From: Chrysomallon squamiferum
Taxonomy: Eukaryota; Mollusca; Gastropoda; Neomphalida; Peltospiridae
NCBI GenBank assembly: GCA_012295275.1
Contig: CM022665.1
Location: 17,216,476-17,280,475, forward strand
Length of the DNA: 64,000 nt
Reading direction: 5' to 3'
The translations under genes and the position numbers were made by a program. Below, piece after piece: positions 51,205-63,489 of the stretch. The stretch's first letter is position 1. Each line of letters begins with the position of its first letter. The notes under the pieces were generated by a model. The model was not told where the DNA came from. It did not search any database and saw only the letters and a program-made list of their open reading frames with translations.

Positions 51205-51345
51205 TCTTACTCTTCATTTTTTATTTATTTATTTAGTTATTATTATATTTTGTTTTGTGCAAATCGGATTGCTGTTTCACATCACAGAGAAAACATTGCG
51301 AAACATTTCGAATAACATAGCGATTTTTACCGAACAGTATCAAAC
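51205..51345 (+). repeat. Dispersed repeat copy 1, upstream of ORC3
   Basis: Sequence from TTATTCTTACTCTTCATTTT through GTGCAAATCGGATTG and ACATTGCGAAACATTTCG is clearly homologous to 54440-54575. It is preceded by pyrimidine-rich DNA in both places. No coding frame. Confidence 0.65.
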
Positions 51346-51681
51346 TGAATTAAGTATTTATTACTATTTTATTCTAAATGTGTTCAAAATTCTTACCAAA
51401 ATAGTATATTTTGCTAAAATTGTATACATGCATATTCGCATTCATATATGTTATGAGAAAACAAAAATAAAATAAAATAAAATTAATTAATTAAATTAAA
51501 AATAAAATAATTAAAAATAAAAATAAACAAATAATCTTTGTTTGCGAATACACTGTAATTTCATAACTATTTGAAAAAATACATTGATTAAACTTGATTC
51601 TGCCATTTTTATGACATTTTATATTGTTTATTAATAGTTATATTAAAAATAAACTAGTCAAATGTAACCATCTCACAGCTA

Positions 51682-51689
51682 TTTATAAA
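51682..51689 (+). promoter_or_regulatory. Possible ORC3 core promoter element
   Basis: TTTATAAA lies 144-151 bp before the ORC3 ATG, in a short CpG-retaining stretch (about 51700-51860) that contrasts with the CpG-poor gene body. Many metazoan housekeeping genes lack a TATA box, so this could be incidental. Confidence 0.25.
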
Positions 51690-51832
51690 TAGAGCAGCCT
51701 CGTTTTCACAGTTTGTGATAGAGGTCGTCTCAGCTTCAAAGAACTCGCGTGTAAAAGAAAACACAAAAATAAGAGATTGCGGGAAATAGGAAGTGTTAGG
51801 AACAATTTCGATTTAATTCAAATTAATTATCA

Positions 51833-52127
51833 ATGGATACCGCTGAATCGGTGTCAAGGGTAAGTATATTAATAAGTTTTCAAAATAAATAGGGTTGCTT
51901 ATTAATATTTTTAATACCAAAGAATAATATAGTATGAAATTCAGTAATTATCGAAATCTTCGAATTTAAAAATTTTGTATTACTTTATATCATTTATATC
52001 CTCTCGAAATCTTGATGGATTCGTTACATAATGTAACATTATATTACACAGGGTTGCTTTGCTTATAAAGGAAAGAAAAAGGTGGCAAGAAAAGGTAGTT
52101 CAAATTAAGTTTATTATTAGAGAGAGA

Positions 52128-52225
<98 letters not shown>

Positions 52226-55200
52226 TTGTACCTATGTAGAATATTACAAAAAACAGTAGTTTTTATTAACTGAAATATGAAATTATCAATCGCAAAGCAA
52301 ATTCATTGAATTTATAACTCTTCTGCAACTTATGCTCCAAAATAATTATCATGTTTTAAATTGAGATAAATCATTTCTCTTGTAAAAACTTGTAACAGAA
52401 AAATCAGGAGCAACGCATTTTAACTTGGTTAAAAAGACAAACAATCTATACCATAGAATTAGATAAATGTAAATGAAATAATCAAAGCATTGTGTTTTTC
52501 AGAGGATTATTTCTCAAAGAAAGATGCAGATGGACAAGTGAGACTGCAGACATGTCAGGCCATGTGGGATCATATCCAGGAAAAGATAACTGTTTGTTTT
52601 TTATTTCTTTTTAACTTACTTTGTTTATTCAACTTTAAAATAAAAGATTAAAAAGAAAGAAAAAACATGATAACCAAGAATTATTATTCCTTTAATTATT
52701 TCAGTCCTTGCCACTCTAAATAAGATTTTTCTGAGGTTTAAAAAGAATGTGAAGATCAAAAAAAATTATTCCATCAAACATCCATGTATTTTGTTGTAGT
52801 AAATTTACAATTATAAACAGTAGATTATAGAGGTGATATTTATTTTTAAAAAAATCAAAAATTATTAAATTTTAATAAAGCATTTCAAAACCAAAATGTA
52901 TTGGGATCAAGTCATAAGTCACATAATATTTAGTAGTTAATAAATCTTCAGGACAGCAGAAACTGTTTACTTTGTGAGAAATTCCAGTCTTCTGGGATTC
53001 TAGCTTTGTAATATTTCACTGTATCATGCATTTTTTGTATGTATGTTAATTTAGAAACACTGTTATAACACATCAGACATACATGTAAATTATTTTGCAG
53101 ATTCTCAGCTCCAACATGAACAGAAGGATGTTTGATGAATTACTCCAATTTGCACAAAGCAGTCACCGAGATGACAACAAAATTACTGGAACATCAGCAA
53201 TACATGAGATTCCAACAGCAGCATTAATCACAGGTTGGGTTGTATTCTTATTTCAGAATGAAATAAATAAATATTTAACATATTAATTAATTTAAACCTG
53301 TGTTTTTGTTGCATGATTTAATTAAAATTATACAGTATGAAGAAAGCTTTGACCATTGTGGAATCTTTGAGTACAACTACTCAGAATTATTAAAGAATGT
53401 ATGTAGTTTTTGCTACACAAGAATACATTTTTGGTTTCTGCTTCATTATAAAAAAAAAATTATTATTTAAAAAATTAATTAATTTTTTACATTGGTTTCT
53501 TTTCTATCTGTTAGAAAAAGTGAAATATTTGGCAATGTTGACATTAGGTCTTCAAAGTAAATCTGCTGTATTTTTTCCATTAGCATAAATACACGCATCA
53601 GTACGTACATAGTATTTTTATTTTAGATTTTGGACTCCTGTAGAAAAATAGATGATCAGATACCAAGAAAACAGAATACTGATTATAACAATATCCCAAC
53701 TCTGCATTTTTCTAAAACTGAATACCTGATCATAATAATATCCCAACTTCACATTTTCCTAAAAATGAATATCTGACTGTGACAGTATTCCATCCATTCA
53801 TCTTGGGTGCAGAAGTAGAAACATGCTGTGTTATAGGTCTGGAGATAAAGCTTTGTTATTATTAAACTCAGACAGGTAGTTAGTTTAGCACCAACAATTA
53901 TTCTAGGGCTGACTCAGTTTTTGAAAAAAATGTGGAATTGGGGCAGTTTTTTGTCAGTATTTCATTTGACTTTTGAATAATTAGATACTTTATAAATAGA
54001 ATATGTCTTACTACAGTGATTTGTAAAGCTTATTTTCATTATTAATATTAATTTTATGTTATAAATATTTCATTCCAGGTGTAAATACTCCAGATCATGC
54101 CATAATGTTTGCTAATCTTGTAACACTGTTGAAAGAAAAAGTTACTCCCCTTGTTTCAACTCTTCGCTCAAAGGACTGTCTAAACCTGAAAAGCATCATA
54201 ACAAAAATGATTTCTCAGTTTACATCAAATCCTGATCTGGTTTGTTTATTAATGTTATTACTTCACAGTACACCATATTAATACATATATCAAAATAACA
54301 TACTATTTGCTAGTATTTAGTACAAAGAATGTGTATAATTATATTACTTCATATGTAGCATTGATGTTATTCTTCTCTCTCTTGTTTTATTTTCAAATTG
54401 TGACTATTTTCTTTGTGTTCTTTATTCTTCTCATACCTCTGTCTAACTTATTCTTACTCTTCATTTTTATTGATTTATTTATTTCTTATTACATTTTTTC
54501 TGTGCAAATTGAATGACCATTTCAAATCTCAGACAAAACATTGCAAAACATTCTGAATAAGATAGCTAATTGTATAAAAAAAAAAGTTAACCTACATTTG
54601 CAATGGATAGTTTTCGGTTGAAAATTCCTTATCTTAAATGCTTGGGCCCAGAAATGTTTCTGATTTCTGGAATAATGCAAAAGAATAAAGAGATGGCCTG
54701 AAAATAGAATTAAAGTCTAAATACAAATTCCATTTATATTTCAAATACAGGTTATATAAATAGCAAACAGGAATATTATTATTATTTGTTTTTATATAAA
54801 TATATATATGAAATTTGTACTTACAAAGCAATCAGAGAACTGTAAGATATCACTTTATGACTGCTGCTATGAAAAAGTTTTGAAAATAGGATCCTCGTCC
54901 TGTTCTATTAGTCTAGTTGATAACAATTTACCTGTACTAATGTAAAAAGGAAATATTAATTAATACATTTAAATTATTATTTAAGCAACTGTACATTATT
55001 ATAAATATCTCAGTTGTTACTGTAATGTTTCTCAAATTTTATTCAGCCATTTTATTATTATTACTTTTTTTTTTTTTTTTTTTATTTATTTTAAATTATT
55101 ATACAGGATAAAAAAATATTTAAGTTATTTTCATATACAGTTGGTTCGTGGTATTTTCAAATATAAACACATACATGTACTCCATGAAATCTGAAACAAA

Positions 55201-55580
55201 CTTTATTAGTAAATATGGTATCTCTCTCAATGGCCAAACCATCCAGAACAGATTTTTTTTTTGTTTTAATTACATGTTCATGGAGGTTTATGAATATAAA
55301 CTAATTTTTAAATATTTTATTTAGTGGATGTTTGTTTTCATATGTACAGTGGATTCTGTCTAAACTAGATTTTTTTTAATATGAAATTGGAATATTTTTA
55401 AATGGCTCAGGTGAACTAGTTCTGTATGTGTGAACATGAATGAACATGAATGCATGTGAAGAGACAGCATTGTTTGACCCATGTTTTTGTGATGACAAAA
55501 TCCAGTTAGCTAAACCATGTCTCAAGTATTTTAAATTAATCTCAGACATGAATAGAATATAGCAAGTTCAGTTTAACTGT

Positions 55581-55618
<38 letters not shown>

Positions 55619-58600
55619 CTGTTCAGCTACTGGATGAAGATGATGATGAAATTTTCTTAAAGAAGAAAAATTACCCAACAACAATGACATCATTAGTGAG
55701 ATGGTACAAGAAGAAATATATTTTACAGGTAAGAAATAACAAAACAAAGGTGTGACAATCAACCTTTTACTGGTCATACTAATACATTTTTTTACTTTTA
55801 TGTCTATTATTTATTTTTTCTGCTATTAGTATTTATTAATATATATACATATATTGTGTTTATGAAAAAAGCAAGAACATAAATATGTTTCTGTTCCTGC
55901 TGAAGTTACTCAAATGAATGTTACTTCATATCTTTATTTTTATTGATTTTATTTTTCTTTCAAATGTTATTCACTGTATTTGTCACACATTATTTGTTTC
56001 AAGAAGCTGTCATTTAATTTTGTGCATTACAAGGCTATTTGTCTAGTAAATATACCTTTAAATGTTTGCAAGTAATGTTTTCAAAAAATATAATCTGTAC
56101 TTTTTATCTATTGACAGACCATCTTAGACTTTGTATTCAGAAAATTTTATTTTTTTAACTATCAACTATGAGCATCTTGATTTTCCAGGTCCTTTTGGAA
56201 TTTGTGATTAATTTTTAATTTAAATCTAATGACAGAACCTTTGTTGCCACAGTACCTATTAATAAAGAAACATAATTTGAAACGGATCTCAGTGTATTCT
56301 ACAGCCTTGAAGCACTGTGAAATACTACTAGAAAGTAATATATTTTTTGCCATGTAAGATTAAACTACAACTCTGAAATATTACAAAAACATAGTGATGT
56401 CACAAAATATTTTTGATCACAGGTTAAGGAGCAGTCTCCTAAGAAGAGAAAACTGAAAACTGGAGAAGCAGCAGCAGACATCAGCTCCTCGCCTGTTCTT
56501 ACGGTTGTGGTGGAAGACATGGAGAGTTTTACACCTCAAGTTTTACAAGATTTTATTGTCATCTGCAGGTATTTCTACATGACTGTCAGTACTATTAATT
56601 ACTATTAGGGTTGTTTTTTTTCAAGAGAGGAATGATCTGGAATGTGAAAAAAATATAACTTACATTAAGCATAATTTATTTAATCTATTCATTAATGAAA
56701 ATGGAATCAGGGTACATGCGGGACATGGTAATTTTATATATTCAGTCATTCATTCAAGTAGGCTGTACACTATCAGGCCATTTCATTCTGAATTTTGTTA
56801 AAACTGCATTCTGTAGTAGAATAACTCTTATTCTAAGTCTTCTTTTTTTCTTCTTTTTTTCCATGCACAACAGTTAATTAATGCTTTTTTTTTAAATTCT
56901 GTTTAAGAAATATGAAATATTTAATAGTGTTTTCATTTTATTTTTCATATCCCTAATGCTATGATGGTTGTCAAAGATATTCGTTCCAGATGGTTATAGA
57001 TGCATATTTTATCCTTCAATTGTACTGTAATTTGATGCTTACAAATGTAAGAAATATGTGATTATTATTTTTTTCAGTAACTACCTTCATGATCTTCCCT
57101 TTGTGTTGGTATTTGGTATTGCTACTGCTGTCACCGTAGTTCATCGGCTGTTGCCAAATGCAGTGTCATCATTGTTGTGTATGGAGAAGTTCCAGGCTTC
57201 CCCTTCATCTGACTACCTGACACTAGTTATTAAAGAGGTTTGTCAAGTCATGTAGTAATACAGTGATATGTATCAAACTGAAAAGTTTGTGAAGTTCATT
57301 ATAACTTAATGAACAGGTTAAATTGATGGTAACAAAACTTTATGGTATAATTCTTGGTATCAAAACATAAGTGAAAGTATCAACAAATTTTAACTAAAAG
57401 GTCTTTATGCTTTTATTTTATTGCAAATTTTCAAATTCCAATGTTTGCAGATTATGATACTTACCAGATTACTGGTTTCTCTTGTAACAAAATTTGTAAA
57501 CATCTCTTTTTATGCTAAGACATTAGATTCTGAAAATGTGTCCCCTTTTATTAATTAATTTTATTATAATTTTCTTCTTCTTTTTTAACACAGTCTTTAG
57601 ATAGATTTTAACAATACTGAATATATTTATCTTCTTTTTTTAAATTCAGGTTTTAATGACACCCAACTGTCCATTCAAACTGGGAGCCAAAGTCTTTCAG
57701 CTGCTTCTAGATGTGTTTCTCTACCATGACTTCTCTGTGATAAACTTTGTCAAAAGTCTGCATGTAAGTATTCATCATATCCTGTTTGATAGATACCCAG
57801 TATCTCAATAATCTTAAATTAAATAACAATAAACATTTTTATATGTATGATTTCTGTTAATAAATTAAACAAAAAATGAGCCTGACAATTTGGATTTGTC
57901 TTGTACTTGGGTGTTTTACAGATCACCATTTTCTAATTTATTTTGCCTGTGAGATAAAATTCTTAAATCTATATTCAAATTTTTCTTTTATTTTTATTAT
58001 GTTTTTTCCATTATTATCATTAGTAGTAGTAATAGTAATGGAGGTAGTATTGTTATTATTATATTGGGATTTGTTTATTTTTTTTTTTTTTTTTTTTTTT
58101 TTTTTCAATTCTGACAATTATTTCCCTTTGGATCAATGAATTTGGTCTCCCAAAATATTATATAATGGGATTCCATTTATACTTCATTGTTCATTGTATT
58201 AGTATTATTATGATCTCTACCACAAAGATTTTACTGCTGCTGTTATTAAATATATTACTGTTAATGCACATATTACTAGTATTGTTGCTTATTAGGGTTA
58301 CTTAACTACCTGCAACTAGTATTACTGTTATTGTGTTGTTGTTTTTTTGTTGTTTTTTTAACTTGCTAGTTCTGTCTGTTGGATCACTACATGAAAGACT
58401 CACTTGGTCATCTTTGCTGTTGCCAGTCTGAGATCCAAAACACTGTGACCCAGCTGAGTCACCATCAACTAGAAAGACTGAGGCAGACTCCTTCCTTTAT
58501 GAAGTATTCTTTATGAATTTTTACTGAGTAACTGAAATAGTTAAATAGATTAAACTTTTCCCGTATCAGTGTTTGTAAAGTTATATCATTATTACTTCAT

Positions 58601-59025
58601 GTATTTTAGTTTTGAAACATTATCTTCTATTTCTTGTTTGTTTTTTCATTGGTTTTTTATTTAAATTTTATACTTTACTTTTTTACTTCTTGAAATTCTT
58701 TACTGAAACTTTAGATTGTAATGAATTTTGTTCATTTATATTTTTCTCTGCCTTTCTTTCCTTTCTTTGTATGTACTTAAGAGAAGTCTAAAAAAAAAAA
58801 TATAATTTTTTTTTTTTTTTTCTCTCTGTATAATAAATATGGTTATTGATAAATGAGAACATTTATTTTTCAGATATGTTGAGACATGCCCTGCTAAAGA
58901 AATTGAAAAATTACTAGAAGATGACAAATTTTTAAAGGTACTCATTGGTTATATTTAGTGTTGCTACAATTAACAAACTATTAAAAAATATATATAAAAT
59001 ACATATGTGTGTGTGTGTGTGTGAG

Positions 59026-59063
<38 letters not shown>

Positions 59064-60172
59064 ATTACTTGATATAAGTTAGATTTAGTTTTCTTATTTC
59101 CAGTATTTTAATTTTGTATTTTTTTTTAATTGTATTAATTAATTTCTAAGATGATAAAAAAAGAAATATTAAGATAAAAGAAAACTAAACATTAATTACA
59201 AAATGTCTTTGTCAGTTGATGATGATTTCTGGAAAATACCCCAAAACAAATTATTTTTAATATCATATATTGAAATTTACTGATGATAATATAACTGCCC
59301 TGCAGTATATATGATTAATTTCTGCTATATATATATATATATTTTTTTTTTTTTTAAATTATTACTTTTTTTTTTTTTTTACTTCAACAGGGTAGAGCTG
59401 TAGAACTGTTGAACAAGATACATGAATATCACAAAATATTTTTTCCACTGTTGAACTGTCTTCATATTCTTATTTCTAATCTACCAAAACATCCACTAGG
59501 AAAGCAGGTATTTTTATAATTAGTACTTGTAATTCTGATAATATTTGATATTATTTTTATTACTAGATTTGTGTTTTCTGTTATACTTGCAAACTTTACT
59601 TTCTAATCTATCTAAACTTGCACGGGAAAAACAGGTATTTTTATAATTATAGTATTAGTACTTACATATCTTATATTGTTATAAATGTTATTGATATTGT
59701 TATTTTTGTTAGTAGTAGTAGTTATCAATTTTCTGTTATACATATAAACTGTTTACCAGTCTATCTAAACATCCACTAGAAAAGTATTTTTATATTTATT
59801 TTATTAGTACTTATATATCTTATATAAGAATAACTTACTGCTATTATTATTAGTAGTAAAAGCAGTAGCAGCAGTAGCAGTAGTAGTTATCAGTTTTCTG
59901 TTATGCATATAAACTTTGTTTACCAATTTACATAAAAACTGATTACGGAAATGGGTGTATTTATAACTAACACAATGCTGTTGCTGTAGATATTTCTGAA
60001 ATTATACGTATTAATTTTATTTTTATTATCAGACATCAGTTTTCTGATGTAAATGCAAATTTAATTTACAAATATAATAAAATTTAATTTACAAATTTTC
60101 TTAAACATTGAGGAAACCATTTGATAAAGAGTATGGCTTTTATAACTTTTTTTATATATGTTTTTATTATTA

Positions 60173-60212
<40 letters not shown>

Positions 60213-61271
60213 ATAAGACTTCAAATAATTGATATACATCACCAATTTAAATAATATAACAGATGTAACTTTCAAATATAATAAATAGTATTTTAATCTG
60301 TGATTATTTCTATTGTTTTGGAATTGATCTGTTTTTTGTTTAGATTCGTGAACTCTATGCAGTGTGTTTAGAAATGAATGTAGTTGATAGTGAGGGGTTT
60401 AAAGAATCTACAGAACTCCTTGGGTAATATTTGCTTTTTTTAGTTACCTCCCTTATATTTGTCACTGTAATATTAACATGTTAGAGAACAAAATAAGTGA
60501 TTCTGAGGCTGTGATCATAATGATTACTTTCTTTAAAAGAAAACATTCTGTACATATATTTGTAATGTGTATATTTAAGAGACCATACTTGATATTTGTG
60601 TAGTCATCTAAAGACTCAATAATTAAAGCATAAATAATTATGACTGAAATATATTGTTACAGATTAAAATTTATTTAGAAAATAATAATTAATTAATAGT
60701 AATAATGTAAAATATATAAATATAAATAGAGAGAGAGAGAGAGAGGGAATAAACCAAAATTCTATTTTTAATTTTGAAATGTATAATACAGTCTTAAGTC
60801 TTATTAGCAGAATTTTGTTACATTTACCTTTATTTGACACCCAATAGCCAATATGTTTTTTATGCTGGGGTGTCGTTAAACATTCATTCATTCACTGTTT
60901 AGTAGAATACCTTTTACACTAAATTACCATAAAGGTCTGTAACATTAGTTTTTATTTGTTTATTATTTTTAGACTCAGCAGTATTCTGATTCTCAGATTT
61001 ATTGCTCAGTGATCAGTAACTGAGGTACTTTTCTTTTGATTATATTTTCTTTTATTTCTTTTTATTATTGTTACCATCATTGTCAATGTCATCACCCTTT
61101 ATTTACTTATTTTATTTTAGATTTCTGTCACAGGATGAGTTGTCTAGAATGTTATCTCAGTGTATTGATGCTTTACAAAACTCCACAGAAGCAAAACTCA
61201 GAAATATTGAAAAAAAATTACTTCTTCTTAAGGATAAACTGGAGAATCTGGAAGGTACATATTTAAATTTG

Positions 61272-61317
<46 letters not shown>

Positions 61318-62588
61318 TCTTTATTTTCTTTAAATTTAATTGTAATATCAGTTCTTTACAGTGTGTCTGACAAATTTTCTGTCTGTCTGGATGTCTGACT
61401 AACATTGAGAAATCTGATTTATCTTATATTAGTTATTTATATGAATATGAATATGAATATGAATATTTATGTGAGAGATTTTCTTTCTTTAAAGTTAATT
61501 CTTCTTTGCATTGTTCAGATATAATGTTAGATTGAGTTTGCTTTTGATTTAAACTTTTTTATATAGATTCCTATTGCATTATTTAATATTGTTTTTGTTT
61601 GTTTTTTTTGCTAATTTCTTTTTTTTTCTCCCAGATGTAGAAGAAATGGAACAAACCAATCACATAACAGATGAAATAATTCCCAAGAAAACAGATCTAC
61701 ACAATTTGAGAAAGGTTGTTTTTTTTTTTTTTTTTTTTTTTTTTCAGTTTATAATATTAAGAAAAAATGCAAATAATATTCAGTACTTGCAAAATAATTT
61801 TTTTAAATTATTACATGAATAAATATGTCTGTTTTATGAACAAATGGTCAGATTTCTCTTTGTGTGTGTGCGTGTGTATATATATTTATTTATTTATTTA
61901 TTTATTTATTTAGTCCCTTCAGCAAATTAAGAAAAACAAGCGGCAAACACCTTATGAAAGAGTGAGGAGTGAAATTCTTCAGAGTTTAACTGAAATGTTC
62001 AGGTAAGTGAGATTAGTTTATTTTCAGGTTTTAAATATGCTATAAATAGGGCAATGTGAAGCTTTAATTTGATCAGTTTGATTTTTATTTACATTTTCAA
62101 ATACACACAGTTTGAAAAAGAGAGACAAACGATCAGGCTAACCATGAACATTAATAAACAATAAACAAAGAAGAAAAATGTTTTTAAGAAAAGAAACAAA
62201 AAACTCGCATTTTAAAATGAAATTCATGTAAATAACCTATTAACCAAACAATACTGTTATTTTTTTAGTTTGCTGATCAATTTCCTATTATTTAAACTTC
62301 AACCTTGAATAAACATGTTATGTCACAGTATATACATCCAATGTAGTTGACATTTATATTGTCTTTCTAATTTCAATTTGGACTGCTGAATTTTCCTTCA
62401 TAAACTGTATGACATACACTTGATTAATCCCCAAGGCATTCAAAATTTAATTTGAACAGTTTTGAATATCTGATTCACAATTTGATTCAGTTGGAAAATT
62501 GAAGTAACAAGTACTGGTTTTAAATGGGATATCTGGTCAATCTGTAGTTAAAATGAACTTCCAAAAATTATGTAAAACAAAATACATT

Positions 62589-62619
<31 letters not shown>

Positions 62620-62920
62620 GTAAACATGTCTTAGTTCTTCTTGATGATATAATTAATATATCATTAATATTTATTTAAAATAACATTAGTTTTTTATATA
62701 CATTTGTTTATTTATTTATTTATAATATTTATTTAACTATTTAACTTTTTTTTTTTTTTTTTTTTTTTCCACTTACAGGGAACATCTGAAGAGTCCTAAA
62801 AGTCAGACATTTTATGAGATATTTTACTACAGCTCTGTGTCAACAGTCAAACAACACATCTACGCATCTCCCCGATCAGCAATCCAGACTGCACTGAGCA
62901 ATCCACATCATTATTTACAA
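51833..62920 (+). CDS. ORC3: Origin recognition complex subunit 3 (ORC3), 17 exons, 3' end beyond window
   Basis: ORC3 is the subunit that pairs with ORC2 in the nuclear complex that binds replication origins and loads MCM helicase. I joined exons 51833-51859, 52052-52094, 52503-52591, 53101-53233, 54079-54239, 55627-55728, 56423-56568, 57078-57237, 57650-57763, 58370-58503, 58874-58937, 59391-59507, 60344-60423, 61121-61254, 61635-61714, 61914-62002 and 62779-62920. All borders are GT/AG and phases agree throughout, giving 605 residues. Landmarks shared with vertebrate ORC3 include GCFAYK, EDYF, EIPTAALITGVN, VEDMESFTPQVLQDFI, FGIATAVTVVHRLLPNAVSS, FLYHDFSV, LPKHPLGKQIRELY, KTDLHNL and ALSNPHHYL. 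The vertebrate protein is about 711 residues, so about 100 remain outside. The start follows from the 9-codon first exon preceding GCF, as in vertebrates. The donor after exon 3 (GTTTGT) is weak. Exons and introns are unusually poor in CpG. Confidence 0.95.
52128..52221 (+). repeat. (CA)n microsatellite just inside ORC3 intron 2
   Basis: About 92 bp of CA, starting 34 bp after the exon 2 donor. On the transcribed RNA this is a CA-rich intronic element at a position where such elements can affect donor use. Confidence 0.95.
53674..53810 (+). repeat. 47-bp tandem repeat in ORC3 intron 4
   Basis: About 2.8 copies starting GAATACTGAT at 53674, 53720 and 53767, containing AATATCCCAACT and CATTTTTCTAAAA blocks. 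Confidence 0.6.
54370..54575 (+). repeat. Dispersed repeat copy 2, in ORC3 intron 5
   Basis: The homologue of 51205-51345, with matching blocks TTATTCTTACTCTTCATTTT, GTGCAAATTGAATG and ACATTGCAAAACATTCTG, and pyrimidine-rich sequence before it. CpG sites of copy 1 appear here as TpG or CpA. Confidence 0.65.
59470..60130 (+). repeat. About 150-bp tandem repeat seeded from ORC3 exon 12 and its donor
   Basis: Starting inside exon 12, a unit containing the exon end (TCTAATCTACCAAAACATCC, GGAAAGCAG), the donor GTATTTTT and about 100 bp of intron recurs at about 59596, 59750, 59920 and, faintly, 60060. Each is followed by a TTTTCTGTTATACATATAAA-like segment. The second copy retains an intact exon-like frame (SNLSKLAREKQ) and a GTATTT donor at 59635; later copies are more decayed. 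Confidence 0.7.
60833..60894 (+). mobile_element. SINE 3' tail with (CATT)n end, in ORC3 intron 13
   Basis: Sequence TTGACACCCAATAGCC, then GCTGGGGTGTCGTTAAACA and a CATT repeat, matches the 3' end of an interspersed element I recognise from molluscan genomes. The 5' part is not recognisable, so this is a truncated insertion. Confidence 0.55.
61276..61318 (+). repeat. (TTA)n in ORC3 intron 14
   Basis: About 42 bp, beginning about 20 bp after the exon 14 donor. Confidence 0.9.
61883..61912 (+). repeat. (TTTA)n forming the pyrimidine-rich tract of the exon 16 acceptor
   Basis: A TTTA tetranucleotide array runs straight into the TTTAG acceptor at 61913, so a microsatellite supplies the splice-site tract. 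Confidence 0.8.
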
Positions 62921-63433
62921 GTGAGTTTTAAAATTATCTCTCAGTGCTTAGTACACACATTTTAAATAATTATAATATTTATTTATGCAATTGTTAGGGT
63001 TTTTTTTTTTTTTTTTTGGCAGGGGGGTCTTAATCTTTTTATTTTTTTAATACCAAGATAATTTATTTAAATGATATAATTTTTTAATTTTTATTAAATA
63101 GTCTCTTGTAAGACTAAGAGTAAGATTTAGAGTTAACAATGTTACCTCCAATACTGTTACCACACCCACATACACATATATAGATGGACAGATCGATAGA
63201 TAGATAGGTATAAATAGATAGATAGACAGATATAGATATATAATTTTGTTATCACTTATAAATTTATCTTGTATATATTTATTGTATTAATTTATTTCAA
63301 TGTAAAAAATGTGACATCATATTCAACATCAGCAGCAACTATCTGTATTATTTGTCACAGTTATGAACATTTGTGATATAGCTACATTATCTAAACTAAT
63401 TCAGAAATATCAAATTATTATCAGTTACCAATT

Positions 63434-63445
63434 CACACACACACA

Positions 63446-63487
<42 letters not shown>
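63434..63487 (+). repeat. (CA)n microsatellite in ORC3 intron 17
   Basis: About 53 bp of CA. A shorter GATA array lies at 63182-63240. Confidence 0.9.
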
Positions 63488-63489
<2 letters not shown>

